A stretch of 64,000 nucleotides of DNA from Gnetum montanum (Eukaryota; Streptophyta; Gnetopsida; Gnetales; Gnetaceae). Location: contig MNCI01015499.1 of assembly GCA_015680685.1 (NCBI GenBank), positions 1,058,237 through 1,122,236 on the forward strand, given 5' to 3'. This document shows, piece by piece, positions 1-12,138 of the stretch. Positions within the stretch are counted from its first letter, which is position 1. Every line of letters starts with the position of its first letter. The position numbers were made by a program, and so were the translations under genes. Under the pieces are notes generated by a model. It was not told the DNA's origin. It saw nothing but the letters and a program-made list of their open reading frames with translations, and searched no databases.

Positions 1-1197
1 AAAGCACAATCTAGGCGTTGGCAGCAGCAAGACTCTTCTCTCTTCTTCTCTTCTCTTCTCTCTCCTCTTTTCTCTCAGCTGCCAAATGTGGCCTGATGTC
101 ATTGTAATAAGGTGTTCACCCTTGTTATCATGAACACCAGTCTTGTCAAGTCTTGTAATACTGAACTGTTCACATGTCATTCCATTAGTTCCATTTCCCT
201 CAATAATCACATACCTACCTGATATTATTGTAAGGAACTCGAGGACGAGTTTTCATTCAGTCATGGGGGTATGATGAGACGCAAATTGCACAGGCCGCGA
301 TATCGCATCCCCTGCGATATCGCGTACACGATATCGCGGTCCACCGCCAAATCTATAAATAAGAGGCGACACTCCCCTCATTTCGGATCCTAGGCGTAAA
401 GTAGCGAAGCTCTGGCGGATTGATCACCCCAGAGATAGAATATTTTCCATGTGCCCGCAGTAGGAGTCCCCCAAGTGAATGGTTCTTTATTCGAGCAACT
501 TTGTACCTGAAAGCAAATTGTGTACGACAATAAAGACAAGCTTTATGGATAAACCTTGCAGTGCATGGATAGGTTTAATTAATGTTATTTATTGCTTTCC
601 TAGTAACGCAGCATGAGTACGACTTGGTTACGAGCATTGACAAACATGTACGGCTAGCCAAGGAATCGACTACTCATCGCGAGTAGATTCTCTCACCCTT
701 ACCTCTTAGAACGTGGAACAAGTACGACTTGATTACGAGCATCTACAGATATGTACGACTAGTCAAGGAATCGACTGCTTGTCACACTTAGGCTAGTTAG
801 GTGCCTCAATACGACCGCTTCGAGCACGTGCGTTACGTGTGGTAATCCCAGTAACGATTAGCGTTTGGTAGCCACAATTGCACAGTTCAAGGTGTGTACA
901 GCAAGTGGGAACGGATGCTAACGCTAGGACTTAGTGTTGTAGTTAGAATTAATTTTAGTCTCTCAACCCTTCACCCCTTAGCATAGGAGATAAACTGTAA
1001 AATACCAAAAAAATCATATACCTCGGACTTACTTAACCATACACTGTGACAACAACAAGTAAGTCTAAGAAGACAATGATTAATTAACCCCAAGTGTTCC
1101 TTGCGGCGTTAGGCATTTAGTCTGCGGAGTTCGACCGGATCGCACGTGCTACGCTCATTTCGTATGGTTGAGTGTAGGGGTACCTCGCCACTCATCA
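1..1197 (+). mobile_element. 3' portion of an Athila-like LTR (left end outside window)
   Basis: Its right two-thirds match the LTR at 29033-30356. Shared blocks are GATATCG palindromes, TATAAATA with AAGAGG after it, a GCAGTAGGAGT block, a TGTACGACAATAAAGAC block, and the terminal sequence TACCTCGCCACTCATCA. No TGGCGCC primer site follows the right end, so it is a 3' LTR or a solo LTR. The first ~290 bases contain a CT-rich run (33-78) and show no clear match to the other LTR. The internal region expected of a complete element would lie left of the window. Confidence 0.75.
298..361 (+). promoter_or_regulatory. GATATCGC palindrome cluster and TATA box of the LTR promoter
   Basis: Three GATATCGC-type palindromes (about 299-337) lie directly upstream of TATAAATA at 354-361. 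The same layout, palindromes then TATAAATAAGAGG, occurs in the LTR at 29033, which supports a promoter role. No protein binding is shown. Confidence 0.55.
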
Positions 1198-2656
1198 CTC
1201 TTCAAACAAATCTAAACACTAGGACTAAAGTAGATTATAATGTTGTTATAAAAAAATATCCAATGCTCAAGTCCTCATATATCTGAACTAGGTTTAGTTA
1301 AACAAAATTCAAATTGTTAGGGTTGCATAAGATTAAGATTTGAGAAAAAAAAACATTAAAATTGCTAAGGTTGCCTAAGATTAAGTTTTGAGAAAAAAAT
1401 AAATATAGGGATTTGAACCTGTAACTTTAGATTTGCATTTTCAAATTTCAATATCTTACCACAATGCCTTTTAATTCTCACTACTGAATGTTTGCTCATC
1501 AAATGTCTATTCAAAAAATTTAAATTTTCCACCACTAGCAAGTACTGTTGCTCCTTGGACTAGCTCTTTGCCACATCATTGCTAGTTCCAAGCCTTGCTA
1601 GTTTGTAACTACTAGAATTTGGACCACCAACAATTGAAAAAAAAAAAAACCACAACTTGAATTTACATGTAACAATGGAAAAAAACAAAATATAAGCCAC
1701 TGTGATTTTACTATCCAAGAACAAAAATATGCAATGTGTTCAAGTTGACATGTTCAATAGATGATAATGTTCTTATGAAAAAAATCTAAGAAACGCTATT
1801 TAAACAAATCTGAACAATAAGCCTAAAGTATATTATACTATTATTGTAAAAAATATTCAATGCTTAAACCCTCATATATATTAAAGTTTATATTAAGGTT
1901 TGAGAAAAAATTTGAATTTGAGAAAGTCCCAAAAGGATAAGGATTTGAACCCATAACTTTAGATTTACATTTTCAATCTCTTACCTGGTGCATGTTTTCT
2001 CATCAAATATGTATTCACATAATTTTAAATGTCCCACCACTACCTAAGATGCACCACTCCTTGGACCAACTTTTTACCATGTCATTGCTACTTCCAAGCC
2101 TTGCTAGTTTGTAACTGTCCAAGCTACTTAAAACAATAAAAAAAAAACAAACAAACAAACAAATAGTAGCCCAAATTTACACTAGTGACAATGGAAGAAA
2201 ACAAACTGCAACCAACCCACAATGATTTTACTATGTAAAAACAAAAATATGCAAAGTGCTCACAAAAGCAAGTTAACAACACGTGCACTAGATCATAATG
2301 TTTTTGTGAACAAAAAAACTCTAAGAAAGGCTCTTCAAACAAATCTCTTACAACAACATCTTTTAATTCAAACATGTATTCAAACATCTCAGCATTATAG
2401 TTCTATTTTTTAAAATTATTTGAACACACATTTGAGAAGCAAACATGCACCATTGAATTAAAAAGCATTATGGTAAGAGATTGAAAATGCAAATTTAAAC
2501 TCAATTTTTTTCTCAAACCTTAACCTTAGGCAACCTCAACAATTTAATTTTTTTAACTAACCCTAGTTTAAATATATTTCAACTTGAACACTTTTTACAA
2601 TAACATTGTAATCTACTTCAAGCCTACCATTTTGATTTGTTGAAAGATCTCACTGA
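1198..2656. mobile_element. Foldback-type element with ~250-300 bp terminal inverted repeats
   Basis: The left arm (about 1200-1520) reads as the approximate reverse complement of the right arm (about 2410-2656). Matching blocks include AACAAATC, AAGTAGATTA, the ATGTTRTT tract and TGCATTTTCAA. The interior contains a second direct copy of the left-arm sequence (about 1795-2330), so the element is partly a tandem duplication. No transposase reading frame is visible. It begins one base after the LTR terminus at 1197. It may be a MULE- or foldback-like non-autonomous element; the superfamily is not determined. Confidence 0.6.
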
Positions 2657-5645
2657 AATTATAATGGCTCACACAAAGGGGTACACCACCAGAAGCCTAC
2701 CACCAAGTATTAACACTACACTCTAAAACAAGCCTAAATCATAAGCTTAAGTATGCATAAAGACTTCTATGCATTTAAGCTTACAAAGGAATACAAATTT
2801 GCCACTAAATGCCTCATCATCTTTTAATTTCATGCTGCAAACTTTATCATAACCTCAAAACTCATGGTCTACCAAGTGGCCTTCACCACAATTTGTGGTC
2901 CACATGATTTTATGAGAGGCAACGTTAGCACAACTTCTTGTTTGCTTGTAGTTTCATTTGCCTTTTATATCACCTTACCACAACCTAACCTAGGGTCTAC
3001 TTGTAACATCATCAAACATTAATCATTATGGATCGAATTATACACCGTAGGAGTTCAACCCCCAAGAGCAAATAAATCTCAATATAACACCAAAATTAAG
3101 ACTTACGATCTTACAATGAAAGAAAGCAGAAAAAATCACACAAAAATGCACTGAAATTATAGTAATTCAACTTAGGTCTAGTTCTCTGTAGAAACTTTTC
3201 AATCCTCTCCCTCCCTTGGTTCCCTTTCTCAAAATTGTTTCAAATCATTAAATAATGCTGGTTTATAAATTTCCAGTCTCCCAAAAATATATCAAATAGG
3301 ATGTTAAGGTCAAATCCTAAATCGACAAGCAAGAATAAAATAAGGGTTTGATGTAGAACATTATCCCTTATAAAAATGAATAAGATCGCATCCAATATTG
3401 GCTCTATCCATGAAAATGAACAAGATATACACCAAAAATACAATGAGGTACAGCTTAGTTATACATACCCTAGCATGGAAACCAAAATCACATTGATTCG
3501 AGTGAGCAAACACTAAGTTATGCATTTCCAAAGAAAAAAAAAACTAAAGAAAAAACTCTACAATATTTTGTTCTGTATTGTGATATTTTGTTCCGTATTG
3601 GGGTTATAATATCTTTTGGCTCCGTGCCTGTACCATCTTTTTCTATTGTTCTGGCTGAAAAATCCTGAGACCGATGGCCGATAGTGGAACCCATGGACAG
3701 CTATTATGTTCATGTAGCAATTACAGGCATACATGCATTGCTCATGCCATTATTAGAGCCATTACAAACTCGTGAGCAGTTAGAGCCATTACAAACTGGT
3801 GTGCAATTGTATCCTTGTCCGATGAAATTAAACTTGTGATTTGCAAAACCTATTGGATTTGTATCCTTTTCTGGTGAAATTAAATTTGTGATTGCCAAAA
3901 CCTATTGGATTGTAAACAGCACTCTTAGATGATTGCTAATGAGTTTTTGATGCAGGTTAGCTACCTCCTTCATGGTCTGAACAATTTGTGACCCAACTAA
4001 GTGACCCCGGGCAAATTGTGGGTAATGGTTTGTCATAAGTTGACTGAGGAAGAAAATAACGATCTCCCTGACAGGTGCTGTTCTTAGTCCCTCTCTTATG
4101 CTGACGATGTTCAGGAGGATACCCATGTAACTAGTACCATTTGTCAATAGTATATCCAAGTAGTCCAAACTGAATCCAAGTAGCTTGACTTTTCTGGATT
4201 TGAAACTCTTAGGCTTTCTTTCACATGCTCCTCTTAACGTTGCTGAAAGGATGAAGATATTGAAGCTACAAAGGCCACAGATTCCGAAGATGTGGTGTGC
4301 ATGAGAGATTTCGCATTGTCCTCCTTCTTCAAGTACCAATTAAAAAGCTTTCTTAATGGTTTGTGGAGGATCCATAAGAAGAATTGTTCATTGAGTTTGT
4401 TGATAATCTGAAAAAGTTCTCATTGCACCACATTAACATGTGGGTATAGAGTGTGGGTATAGGGTGACAGATACCTAGCTAGCCCATAGAATTTAGTAAA
4501 GTTGACAGCTAGAGTCATTTGATCTTTGATGCAAGGAGATGATTTCTGGCTCGATTTGATAGATTTGTGTGAAGTGCAGTTTTTGCAAGAAACTAAAGTC
4601 TAGTACCCCGTACCTAATTTCAGCACTTGGCAATTATGCAGTGGAATTGACGATAGAACCAGTTTGGCTTGACATTGTGGCCGAATTGCAGGTAAAGTTC
4701 GGTGTTAAAGCTTAACTGAAAGCCCAAGGTGAATGGGCACGATGCCACATGGAGGGCACCTGCTGGGACTTTTGCTCCAACACCATGCCAAAAACAAGAT
4801 TGAAAAAGAAAGAAAAGGGAAAATGCATATGCCTTTATTCTCCTTTTTACAAAAGATATAGGTAATTAGGTATACATAGTAGATACAGGAGAGACTTGAA
4901 AATGAGGATCCTGTATCCCACAGGATATGATATAACAAAAGCCAGATTGAAGAAAAGATCTTATCTCACTACAACCAGATTCAATATCTAAGGGTAAGCA
5001 ATCACGGTAGAATGTGCTAGAACACACGAGATTGTCAAAAATTCTGAACAATTACGCAATCTCTTGCCCACCAACTCTAGCTGAATCAATATCACATTCC
5101 TTGAGTCAGATTTAAAAGTACATCATCAGATTCAAACCTTCAAATCAGAATGCAGTATTTCTGACATTACAAACAGATTTGAGAGCTTCTTTTTTTTATT
5201 ATTTTTTCAATTGAGATATTTAAACATTGCATTTGTAGCATATCATTGACTAGTGTAGATCAGAAATTACAACCTAAAAAACAATTGCTAATTGTTATAA
5301 ATATCTTAGAGTGTAAGCAGCAGAGGACCATGCTGATTGCAAAAGAGTAACTAACTTCACATAAATAAACAATGTAGCATCAAAACATTAACTACTTAAG
5401 CAAACCTATGTACTCTTAGGTTTTAGAAAAGAATCTGGTCAACTGGTATTTATATCGTAGGTGGATAATCCTCACAGAAGCCTGAATATACATACATGCA
5501 CCTTAAGGGGGCGTTAGCAGAAGAAAATTAAAGGTAAAAGAACATAAGAAATGTTATGAATGGTTCTAACATACTTTGCATTAAGCCATTAATCTCCATT
5601 CGCATTCATGTCATGGTTTTACATTTTAACAAAAAAAATGCTCAC
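2657..5645. other. Non-coding, AT-rich stretch downstream of the VAR3-like gene
   Basis: No convincing exon was found on either strand. The open frame at 3902-4339 (minus) has no recognisable domain. I looked on the minus strand for the RanBP2-type W-x-C-P-x-C zinc fingers expected at the C-terminus of VAR3-like proteins and did not find them. The missing exons may lie outside the window, or the gene may be truncated. Confidence 0.5.
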
Positions 5646-8145
5646 CTTTTGGATTCTGGATGCTGCAAGATTTTAACAACAGAGTCCTGCTCATTTAAAA
5701 CTGGTTTTGGAATAGCACTTAATGCTACCATCTCTTTCAACAACTTGCATATTGCAGTTTTTACTGTCATTCTTTTATGCAATTTGTTTTCTACAGTATC
5801 AAGGAAAGGATCTAATCCATATATTAGTAAGATCCGCATGATATCCATTGTATGAACTGGTTCATCTTCATCGACAAGCTCATGGGCAGCTTCACAACTT
5901 TTATTTAGTTTACATGTGCTGCAAACCTAAAAAGAATATTAAAGTAAAACATTAACTAATTATGTAGGAAGAGGCTATATACAATAAGATATTTGAAAAT
6001 CCATACAGGAAATTATGATGGCATTTTTTATTTTTTATTTTGAAGGAAAAGCTTGTTGCCACCAAAATCCATACAATAGTTAATGCCTCTTGTGTAAGCA
6101 TTCTTTAATATTTTTGCAAATAAATATTGTAAAGCTAGTTAAGCATCATATTGTTTAACAAGCATACACGTAGGGTAACTAAAAAAAGGTTGTTATTTCG
6201 AATCCTGCAGTGATCAAATGAAGCTTATGCCTTGAAACAGAAATACTGACAAATCTATGAAACCCACAAGCATGTTAAAAATAAACACTCAATTAACCAG
6301 CCATGTACACCATCAAAATCTTCCACGGTAGCCAATAATAGGTATGGTCACACAGACTGACCAACCTGGATAAGTATGATTGAACATTTAATCCTGTAAA
6401 TAACTAGGTCAATGCACACTAAGTTGTACAAAGATAACACTAGATGGTCGAAACTTAAAACAAATATGCCAAAAAGCTAACGAGAGATTCATGAAAGTTG
6501 TAAATGCTAATTTGTACTTATGAAAGGTATGAAATAGTAAAAGCTTAGATCATCATAACTAAGATGCAATATGAAAACTAAATATACTAAGGAATACACT
6601 ATTGAAATTTTCAGTTATATCAAACACTGCTAGCAAAGACTATTGATACTCACATCTCCTTCATCGATTTGAACATAGGCTCTCAAACGTTTGGCCGAAC
6701 AAACCACTTTCCTGTCAAGATTAGGGCAGCCATGTCCAACAAGAATCTGAATATCCTTCCTGCTCAATTTTCTGGTTCAGGTATAAAAAAAAAAAGAATA
6801 ATCAGTCTCAAGTGAGACGTGATATGAACCAATGCAGGCCACCCAAGTAATTGCTCTGCTAAGAGGACTATTGAACTAAAAAGATTATTTCTTCCTTTTT
6901 AATTTTTATTCTTTTGACAAACAAGAATCGGTAATGTTCTGAACTCGAAAAACTCTTACTCGAATTATAAGTAAATATAATGTCCAAAGCCACCGATACA
7001 GGGCAGCATAAATTTAAAGCTATAGGCTAACTGCTTAGATAACATAAATAACTTATTCTTGTTTGTGGCAATTATAGCTGAGCAATCCCATGAATCTAAA
7101 TTACAAAGTGACCAACATGTTTTATGCTGATTATGGACTGAGATTACCAGTATTTTTATATTTACCATACAAACTTGAATTGAAGAGTAATCCAGATATT
7201 TGCTGATAATAGATCGCAAGTTTAGCCTTGGTCCTACACCTGAGATTTGTTTTCAGGCATCGGCCAGCATTTCATGAAGAAGATACAATAATCATAGATG
7301 AAATAGAAGTCATAGAAGCATATGATTCCAGAAAGACACAAAATCGAATATTTCAAATTCATTTTTTAAATTCAGTTACATAATCCTTACCTTAAAATGT
7401 CGAAGCGGTCCTTGGCGAAGGCGAGGCAGGCCTGGCGAACGCTGGTTTGATCTCTTAAAACATCAATACCTTGAGCAATATACCGATGACGCTTCCTCTC
7501 AGAATCCCTATCTTCATCTACACCTGTCCAAACACGCGGAAAAAAGTTCTGCTGAACCAGAACCTCCATGAGAGTGGTCCACTCCGGCCACGGCTTTTCA
7601 ATTTCCTGCTTCCGAACATTATTTTCCTCCTCCAAGGGCTTGCTGCAGGATTCGTAACAAACAGTGGCAACGGCAAAACCCTTGCGTTCGACTTCAATTT
7701 CTTCCGAGGGTTTTGTGCAGGTTTCCGATGAAATTGAGGATGCAGAGGAGTCAACACTCTCCTTCCTGGAATCAAGTGATTTCTGCTGAGCATCTAAAAC
7801 GCCGTGTCCTTGATTTTGATTACAAGTTAAGGTGTTCCGTCTATGAGAATTTTTGGTGAATGACGGTGTTACGGCTTCCAAACCCTTGGAAAGCGAGGAA
7901 CGTCTATCACGCCAGGCTCGGAGAGTGCAGAGGGCAGCTTCTTCTTGTTGTTGTTGGAATTTCTGCTTCTGAATTTGGTCGGTGGAATTCACACATTCTT
8001 GCCCCTGATTATTATTTTGCTTGTTGAAAGTACATTCAGCCTGTACGTATGTTGACACTGGAGCAACATATTCATTGATAGAATGAAGGCGTAACAAGCG
8101 CGTCCTCGTTACTGGTCTTGAAACTGAAAGATACATTCTGCTCAT
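5646..8145 (-). CDS. VAR3-like plastid protein, 5' three exons (partial)
   Basis: Exon 1 is 8145-7391 (donor GTAAGG), exon 2 is 6771-6654 (acceptor after CTGAACCAG, donor GTGAGT), and exon 3 is 5926-5646 (acceptor TTTTTAG, donor GTGAGC). Reading frame is kept across the splices. The N-terminus is rich in Ser, Arg and Leu, as in a plastid or mitochondrial transit peptide. A low-complexity middle precedes a conserved block: WPEWTTLMEVL, then QACLAFAKDRFDILR joined to LSRKDIQILVGHGCPNLDRK and KRLRAYVQIDEGDVCSTCKL, then MDIMRILLIYGLDP. This is the domain upstream of RanBP2 zinc fingers in the Arabidopsis VAR3 family, which is needed for chloroplast and palisade development. The zinc-finger exons were not found below 5646, so the gene is partial here. 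A long intron is one explanation, truncation another. Confidence 0.8.
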
Positions 8146-8330
8146 TAGTTGAGCTTACACGCAATATGTGGAGTTATTAAAACTAGTAACGCAGGTGCCG
8201 TAAGCATTGTTGGATAACACGGAACGAGTCCTAGAAGCATTGCGTAGGAAAATAAATATGCTAAAAGATGGGTAATATTTTTAAAAATAAAACAATATTT
8301 GCCTTTTAGATAGAGTAGTTTCACTCAATA

Positions 8331-8579
8331 TAAACTAGCTTAGTTATATATATTTATAATATATATCTATAAATTGGTCGATAGAATCTTATAAAAGTAA
8401 AAAATTNGAAATCTTGTTCTTCGTCCAGAAGGCATGAAAATTTGGGTTTTTAAATCTTGTTCTTCTTCATTCAGAAGTCGCGAAATTTTTTACTCAAAGA
8501 ACTTCTTACTTGTAATCTTATAAGATTCTATCGGCCAATTTATAGATATATATTATAAATATATATAACTAAGCTAGTG
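8331..8579. mobile_element. MITE with ~62 bp terminal inverted repeats
   Basis: The left arm 8331-8394 (AAACTAGCTTAGTTATATA..., ending GAATCTTATAA) is closely matched by its reverse complement at 8517-8578. The total is about 250 bp with no coding capacity. The arms resemble sequences at about 26000, 26268 and 26790, so this is a multi-copy family. A single undetermined base is at 8407. Confidence 0.75.
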
Positions 8580-9109
8580 ATCACCAGTCGTCTTCTGCTA
8601 CAGCGATAATTTAAACATAACAAATAGAAATATTATAAGACCATGGAATGCTTTATTGAATGATCATAAACATGTTATAATACAGCAGAAATGATCAATG
8701 TACAAACCCTAGGGCCTGCAGAGGGATTCGCCAACTGAAGATGTCGGCCCCAGAGAACACATGGTGAGGCAACCGTCTGGTGCCAGGGGGCCACAGCAAG
8801 CAGTTGAGGGAATGCTCTATGAGACACCAACCTTGCCCCACAATCATACAACCAAACACTGATAGGTATTACCCAAATAATCGAAAAAAATCGTTGTCGC
8901 CTGGCTACTGGCTCAGGCAAGAAGGCCTCCAAACCCTCGAGGAGAGTTGGGGCTCTAACCATGAACACCCCAAAAAGGCCCTAACATATCAATCCTACTC
9001 TCCTTTCTAAGGTTAGCCCTTGGTGGCTGCTCCTATCTCCTGCTCCTCTAGCCACCTCAAATGCCAGGACAGCCACCATTTGCTTTCAAAAGGGAGTTGT
9101 TTCCCTTAG
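8580..9109. other. Unassigned sequence between MITE and LINE remnant
   Basis: Short open frames occur on both strands (for example 8675-8968 minus), but none has a domain I recognise and no splice-supported gene could be built. It may be part of the decayed LINE or a separate repeat. Confidence 0.4.
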
Positions 9110-9900
9110 ATGTCTTCATCTCACCAATCAGTGAATTACTTGGGATATGTTCAAAAACTTATATGGGCTTCCAGAACTATGCACCATTGCCTTGATAGAC
9201 TTTATCACTTCATACATCAGTACTTGCATTTGGATGCTTTGGTTCCTAGTCTTTTCCATGGTCTTCAGTGGACTAATGGATCGAACCTTCTACCCTATAA
9301 ACCACATGTGCCCTTTCAGTTGTTACATGATTCCTCTATGATTGTTAATCGCTGCAATCAATCATGGCACAAAGAAGAGTCTGAACAATTTTGGCTCTCT
9401 CTCTTTTCATGAGTTTGGGGCATTCCGACTCTTCTAAAAATTAAACAATTTCTTTGGTGCCTCCTTCATCAAGGTCTGCCTATCAGCAAACGTCGGGAAT
9501 ACCTTGGGATTCCAAATCCTAATTGTCCTCTCTGTGGAGGTCCTGATGATTTTGTCCATGTTTTTTAGCATTGCCCTTTTGCTCAGTCTTCATGGGAGTG
9601 GGTTTCTAAAGTTTTTCCTTTGTGCAAGTTTTCCCATGTGAACATCGTTTTCGGCTTTTTGGCGACCCCCTCTGCTGACCTTACGTTTCTTTGGGAAGTT
9701 ATTAGGCCCCTCGTTCTTTACTATATATGGAAGCGCAGATGCACTGCTATTTTCCAAAACACTAATTCGTCCAACTCTAACCATTTAACTATTATAGAAA
9801 AATTTCAAATTCTTCGCCTTGTGCATTTCCAAATTTTATCTCATACTTCTAAGTTAAAGTTGGATACTAATCAGTTGTTTTATTGTTTGCAGCCTTGGAG
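9110..9900 (+). pseudogene. LINE (non-LTR retrotransposon) 3' remnant with zf-RVT domain
   Basis: Translated pieces in shifting plus frames resemble the C-terminal region of plant L1-type ORF2. There is a segment with LLKIKQFLWCLLHQGLP, then the zinc-binding motif CPLCGGPDDFVHVF..HCPFA (the stop before H is a decay mutation), and then a tail containing LVLYYIWKRR. The C-P-L-C / H-C pattern is the reverse-transcriptase zinc-binding domain (zf-RVT). The reverse transcriptase and endonuclease domains are absent, so this is a 5'-truncated, frameshifted copy, which is usual for LINEs. Confidence 0.7.
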
Positions 9901-9989
9901 CAGATACACCAACTCGTGCACTCTTCCCAATCACGATCTACTTGGAGCAGATACACCAACTCGTGCACTCTTCACAATCACGATCTACT
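9896..9989 (+). repeat. Two-copy tandem repeat of ~47 bp
   Basis: The unit starting TTGGAGCAGATACACC and ending CACGATCTAC appears twice in succession with one base difference. It lies at the 3' side of the LINE remnant. Confidence 0.85.
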
Positions 9990-10592
9990 ACATCAGAGTG
10001 TGTTATCATAATTTTGAGCATTTTTAGCTCTTTGTTGTTCTCCTGGTCTTATTAACTTGCACTTCTAATCGACTCCCATACGTTGCTCTTTGGAATGTAC
10101 TCCCACACCCTGTAAAAGATTATGTATCAAGATGTTTTCCTTCAACATCTGCATTTGTCATTGTTCTTCTTCCTATTTAACCATCAATATGATGTTGATC
10201 ATGTACTACATTAACAAATCACTATCATTATTATGTTAAGTTAAACTTAATTAAAAGACTTGACCCATTAATCTCCGTTGGTGACTACCACCAGGCCATG
10301 GCTTCTGGTGAAGCACCTAAAGACAATGGTAATATTAACTTTTTTAACGGTTAAATTTTCCACAAATGATTGCCCCTAGGTACTTAAAAAAAGGCTTTCT
10401 GGAAAAAGTGAAAAACACCGGAATCGAAAGTTAGCGCAGGAGAGCCCGAACAATTTGCGCGAAATTTGAATTTCATTTTGCGGAACCAAGAAAATACCGC
10501 ATGAACCGAAAATGAAGTAAATCTGCAGCTGAAGATAACAACTGGATGCATCCAGCTGCATTGCTGGAGCAGGCCCGCATCGAAACACGAAC
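9990..10592. other. Intergenic sequence upstream of the EXO1-like start
   Basis: No gene is recognised. The 160 bases before 10593 are richer in GC than the surroundings and could be the 5' leader or promoter of the EXO1-like fragment, but no TATA box is evident. Confidence 0.4.
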
Positions 10593-10836
10593 ATGGGGAT
10601 TCAAGGTCTGCTCAAAGCAATGAAGCCATACATCAATCCAGTTCATGTCAAGAACTACGCAGCCAGACGCGTAAGAGACTGCTCGTTTCGCATATTTTAG
10701 ATTTTAGATTTCAAGTTTCCTACAATATGCATTAGGGCAGAAAATTTCTCCTCTAAATCCTATTCGTTTATTCTGATATCAATGTTTATTCTGCAACAGG
10801 TTGGCATCGATGCATATTCATGGCTTCATAAAGGAG
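10593..10836 (+). pseudogene. EXO1-like 5' nuclease, first two exons only
   Basis: Exon 1 (10593-10670) starts MGIQGLLKAMKPYINPVHV and ends ARR at a GTAAGA donor. Exon 2 (10800-10836) follows a CTGCAACAG acceptor and reads VGIDAYSWLHKG, ending at a GTACGC donor. Together this is the invariant N-terminus of Rad2/XPG-family exonuclease 1, including the metal-binding Asp of GIDAY. Family members are several hundred residues long, and no further nuclease exons (for example the later acidic metal ligands) were found downstream. Instead an unrelated ARM-repeat fragment begins 54 bases after exon 2. It is either a captured fragment or the 5' end of a gene with a very long intron. Family assignment is strong; the pseudogene status is inferred. 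Confidence 0.75.
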
Positions 10837-10889
10837 GTACGCTTTTCCATGCGACGACACTTTAAAAAAACTTTTTGCCAAAATTTTCT

Positions 10890-11525
10890 ATGGGTTTCCT
10901 GAGCGTAGCGGAGTTCCGTGTCCTTGTTGACCTCCTCGTTGGTGAAACCGGAGCATCCGCGTCAGCAGCGACCCTGAAAATGCTCTCGTATGCGTGTGAG
11001 TACTCGCGCAGGAACTCGGCGGACGCGGTGTCCGCCGGAGCCGTGCCTGCGCTGACGGAGCTTCTGGCAGAGGTGGAGAGCGTGGCGGTGTCGGAAAGGG
11101 CTCTGTGCCTTCTGCATCTGCTCGTGCGGATAACCGAGGGTTGTTTGGCCATGGCGGAAAATGCGTTGGCTGTGCCGTTACTGTGTAGGAAGATCGGGCA
11201 TGTGTCGGCAGTGGGAACGGCTGCCGCTGTGGGTGTTCTTCGGCGGCTGTGTAAGTCTGGGCAGAGATTGAACGTTCTGCAGGAGATGTTGGCGTGTGGA
11301 TCTATCACGAAATTAGTGTTGGTGCTGCAAATGGAGTGTGATTCCGTTACCAAGAAGCGTGCCATGTTGTTGCTGCGCATGTTTTCTTCAGGGAGTTCCA
11401 GGATCCCTGTGGTTAAACATTTGAGCATGTCGCAAGGAAGCGATTTTTCTCGCGTCAACATTTTTTGTCTCTGGGTTCTGTACCCGTGCCTTCATATAAA
11501 TCTTCTAATGTTTACGATGATCTGA
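10890..11525 (+). pseudogene. ARM-repeat fragment resembling the C-terminus of a U-box E3 ligase (PUB20/21-like)
   Basis: An open frame of about 210 residues is rich in Ala, Leu and Val with ARM-type helices. Examples are AGAVPALTELLAEVESVAVS, ERALCLLHLLV, AVPLLCRKIGHVS, VGVLRRLCKSG, and KKRAMLLLRMFS near the end. This order of elements is that of the C-terminal half of plant U-box proteins of the PUB20/PUB21/PUB22 group, which are usually about 400-450 residues and intronless. The U-box and the first ARM repeats are missing, so the fragment is 5'-truncated. It is much more GC-rich than its neighbours, which suggests a recent origin from a GC-rich coding gene. It sits inside what would be intron 2 of the EXO1-like gene. 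Confidence 0.65.
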
Positions 11526-11635
11526 GATCAGCAAGTGTAGATACCTTATATTTATTTATTGCAATTGAAAAGTTTGTGACATTACTTATGCCACAAAAGG
11601 ATTCCTAGTAGAAGTTCTGCAACTGTTTTCTTGCA

Positions 11636-11747
11636 GGCATTGATCCTGACAAAACATCCGCACTGGCAAATGCGGAGCACAAAATTCGGGACTGCAGTGA
11701 GGCTGACAACGGCCATGAATCTGCCCAGCAGCAACATGCAGGTGCAT
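11636..11747 (+). pseudogene. Unassigned exon-like block
   Basis: An open stretch is bounded by a good acceptor (TTTTCTTGCAG) and a donor after CATGCAG. It encodes a hydrophilic peptide containing DPDKTSALANAEHKIRDC. The phase is compatible with the EXO1-like exon 2 donor, but the sequence does not match any EXO1 region I know. It could be a captured exon from a third gene. Confidence 0.35.
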
Positions 11748-11934
11748 CATTTCTGTCTTTGGCCAGAACGCTAGATCTGCATCTGCACAGAACTCGATCA
11801 TGTTTGCATCTATGCAGAACTCCAGCCCTCCTCCTCCTGCATGATTTGTATTTCAATTTTATAAAGGACATAACCATTTATACCAGGACGTTATGCACAA
11901 ATTTGCTTTACCGAAGTTACCGAAATAGGGTATC

Positions 11935-12114
11935 TGGAATTTTACACGTCAGCGTTATTCACAAAGTTGCGTTACCGAGCGTATATAGAATTTTACACGT
12001 CAGCAGCGTTGCACACAAAATAGTGTTACCGAAATGGGCCATGGTAAAGTTAACACACGTCAGCAGGGTTGCACACAAAATAGTGTTACCGAAATGGGCC
12101 ATGGTAAAGTCAAC
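11935..12114 (+). repeat. 60-bp tandem repeat (two good copies plus degenerate copies)
   Basis: Two nearly identical 60-base units (11995-12054 and 12055-12114) share ACACGTCAGCAG, GTTGCACACAAAATAG and GAAATGGGCCATGG. A degenerate related copy lies to the left from about 11935 (ACACGTCAGCGTTATTCAC). Confidence 0.8.
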
Positions 12115-12138
12115 GCTGATCAACGTTACGCACAAAAT

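Noticed and set aside
3902-4339. 145-residue minus-strand open frame as missing VAR3 exon or separate gene
   Set aside because: No zinc-finger motif, no known domain, and no convincing splice sites to join it to the VAR3-like exons.
10862-11461. Minus-strand open frame of 199 residues
   Set aside because: It is the shadow of the GC-rich ARM-repeat fragment on the plus strand and shows no domain.
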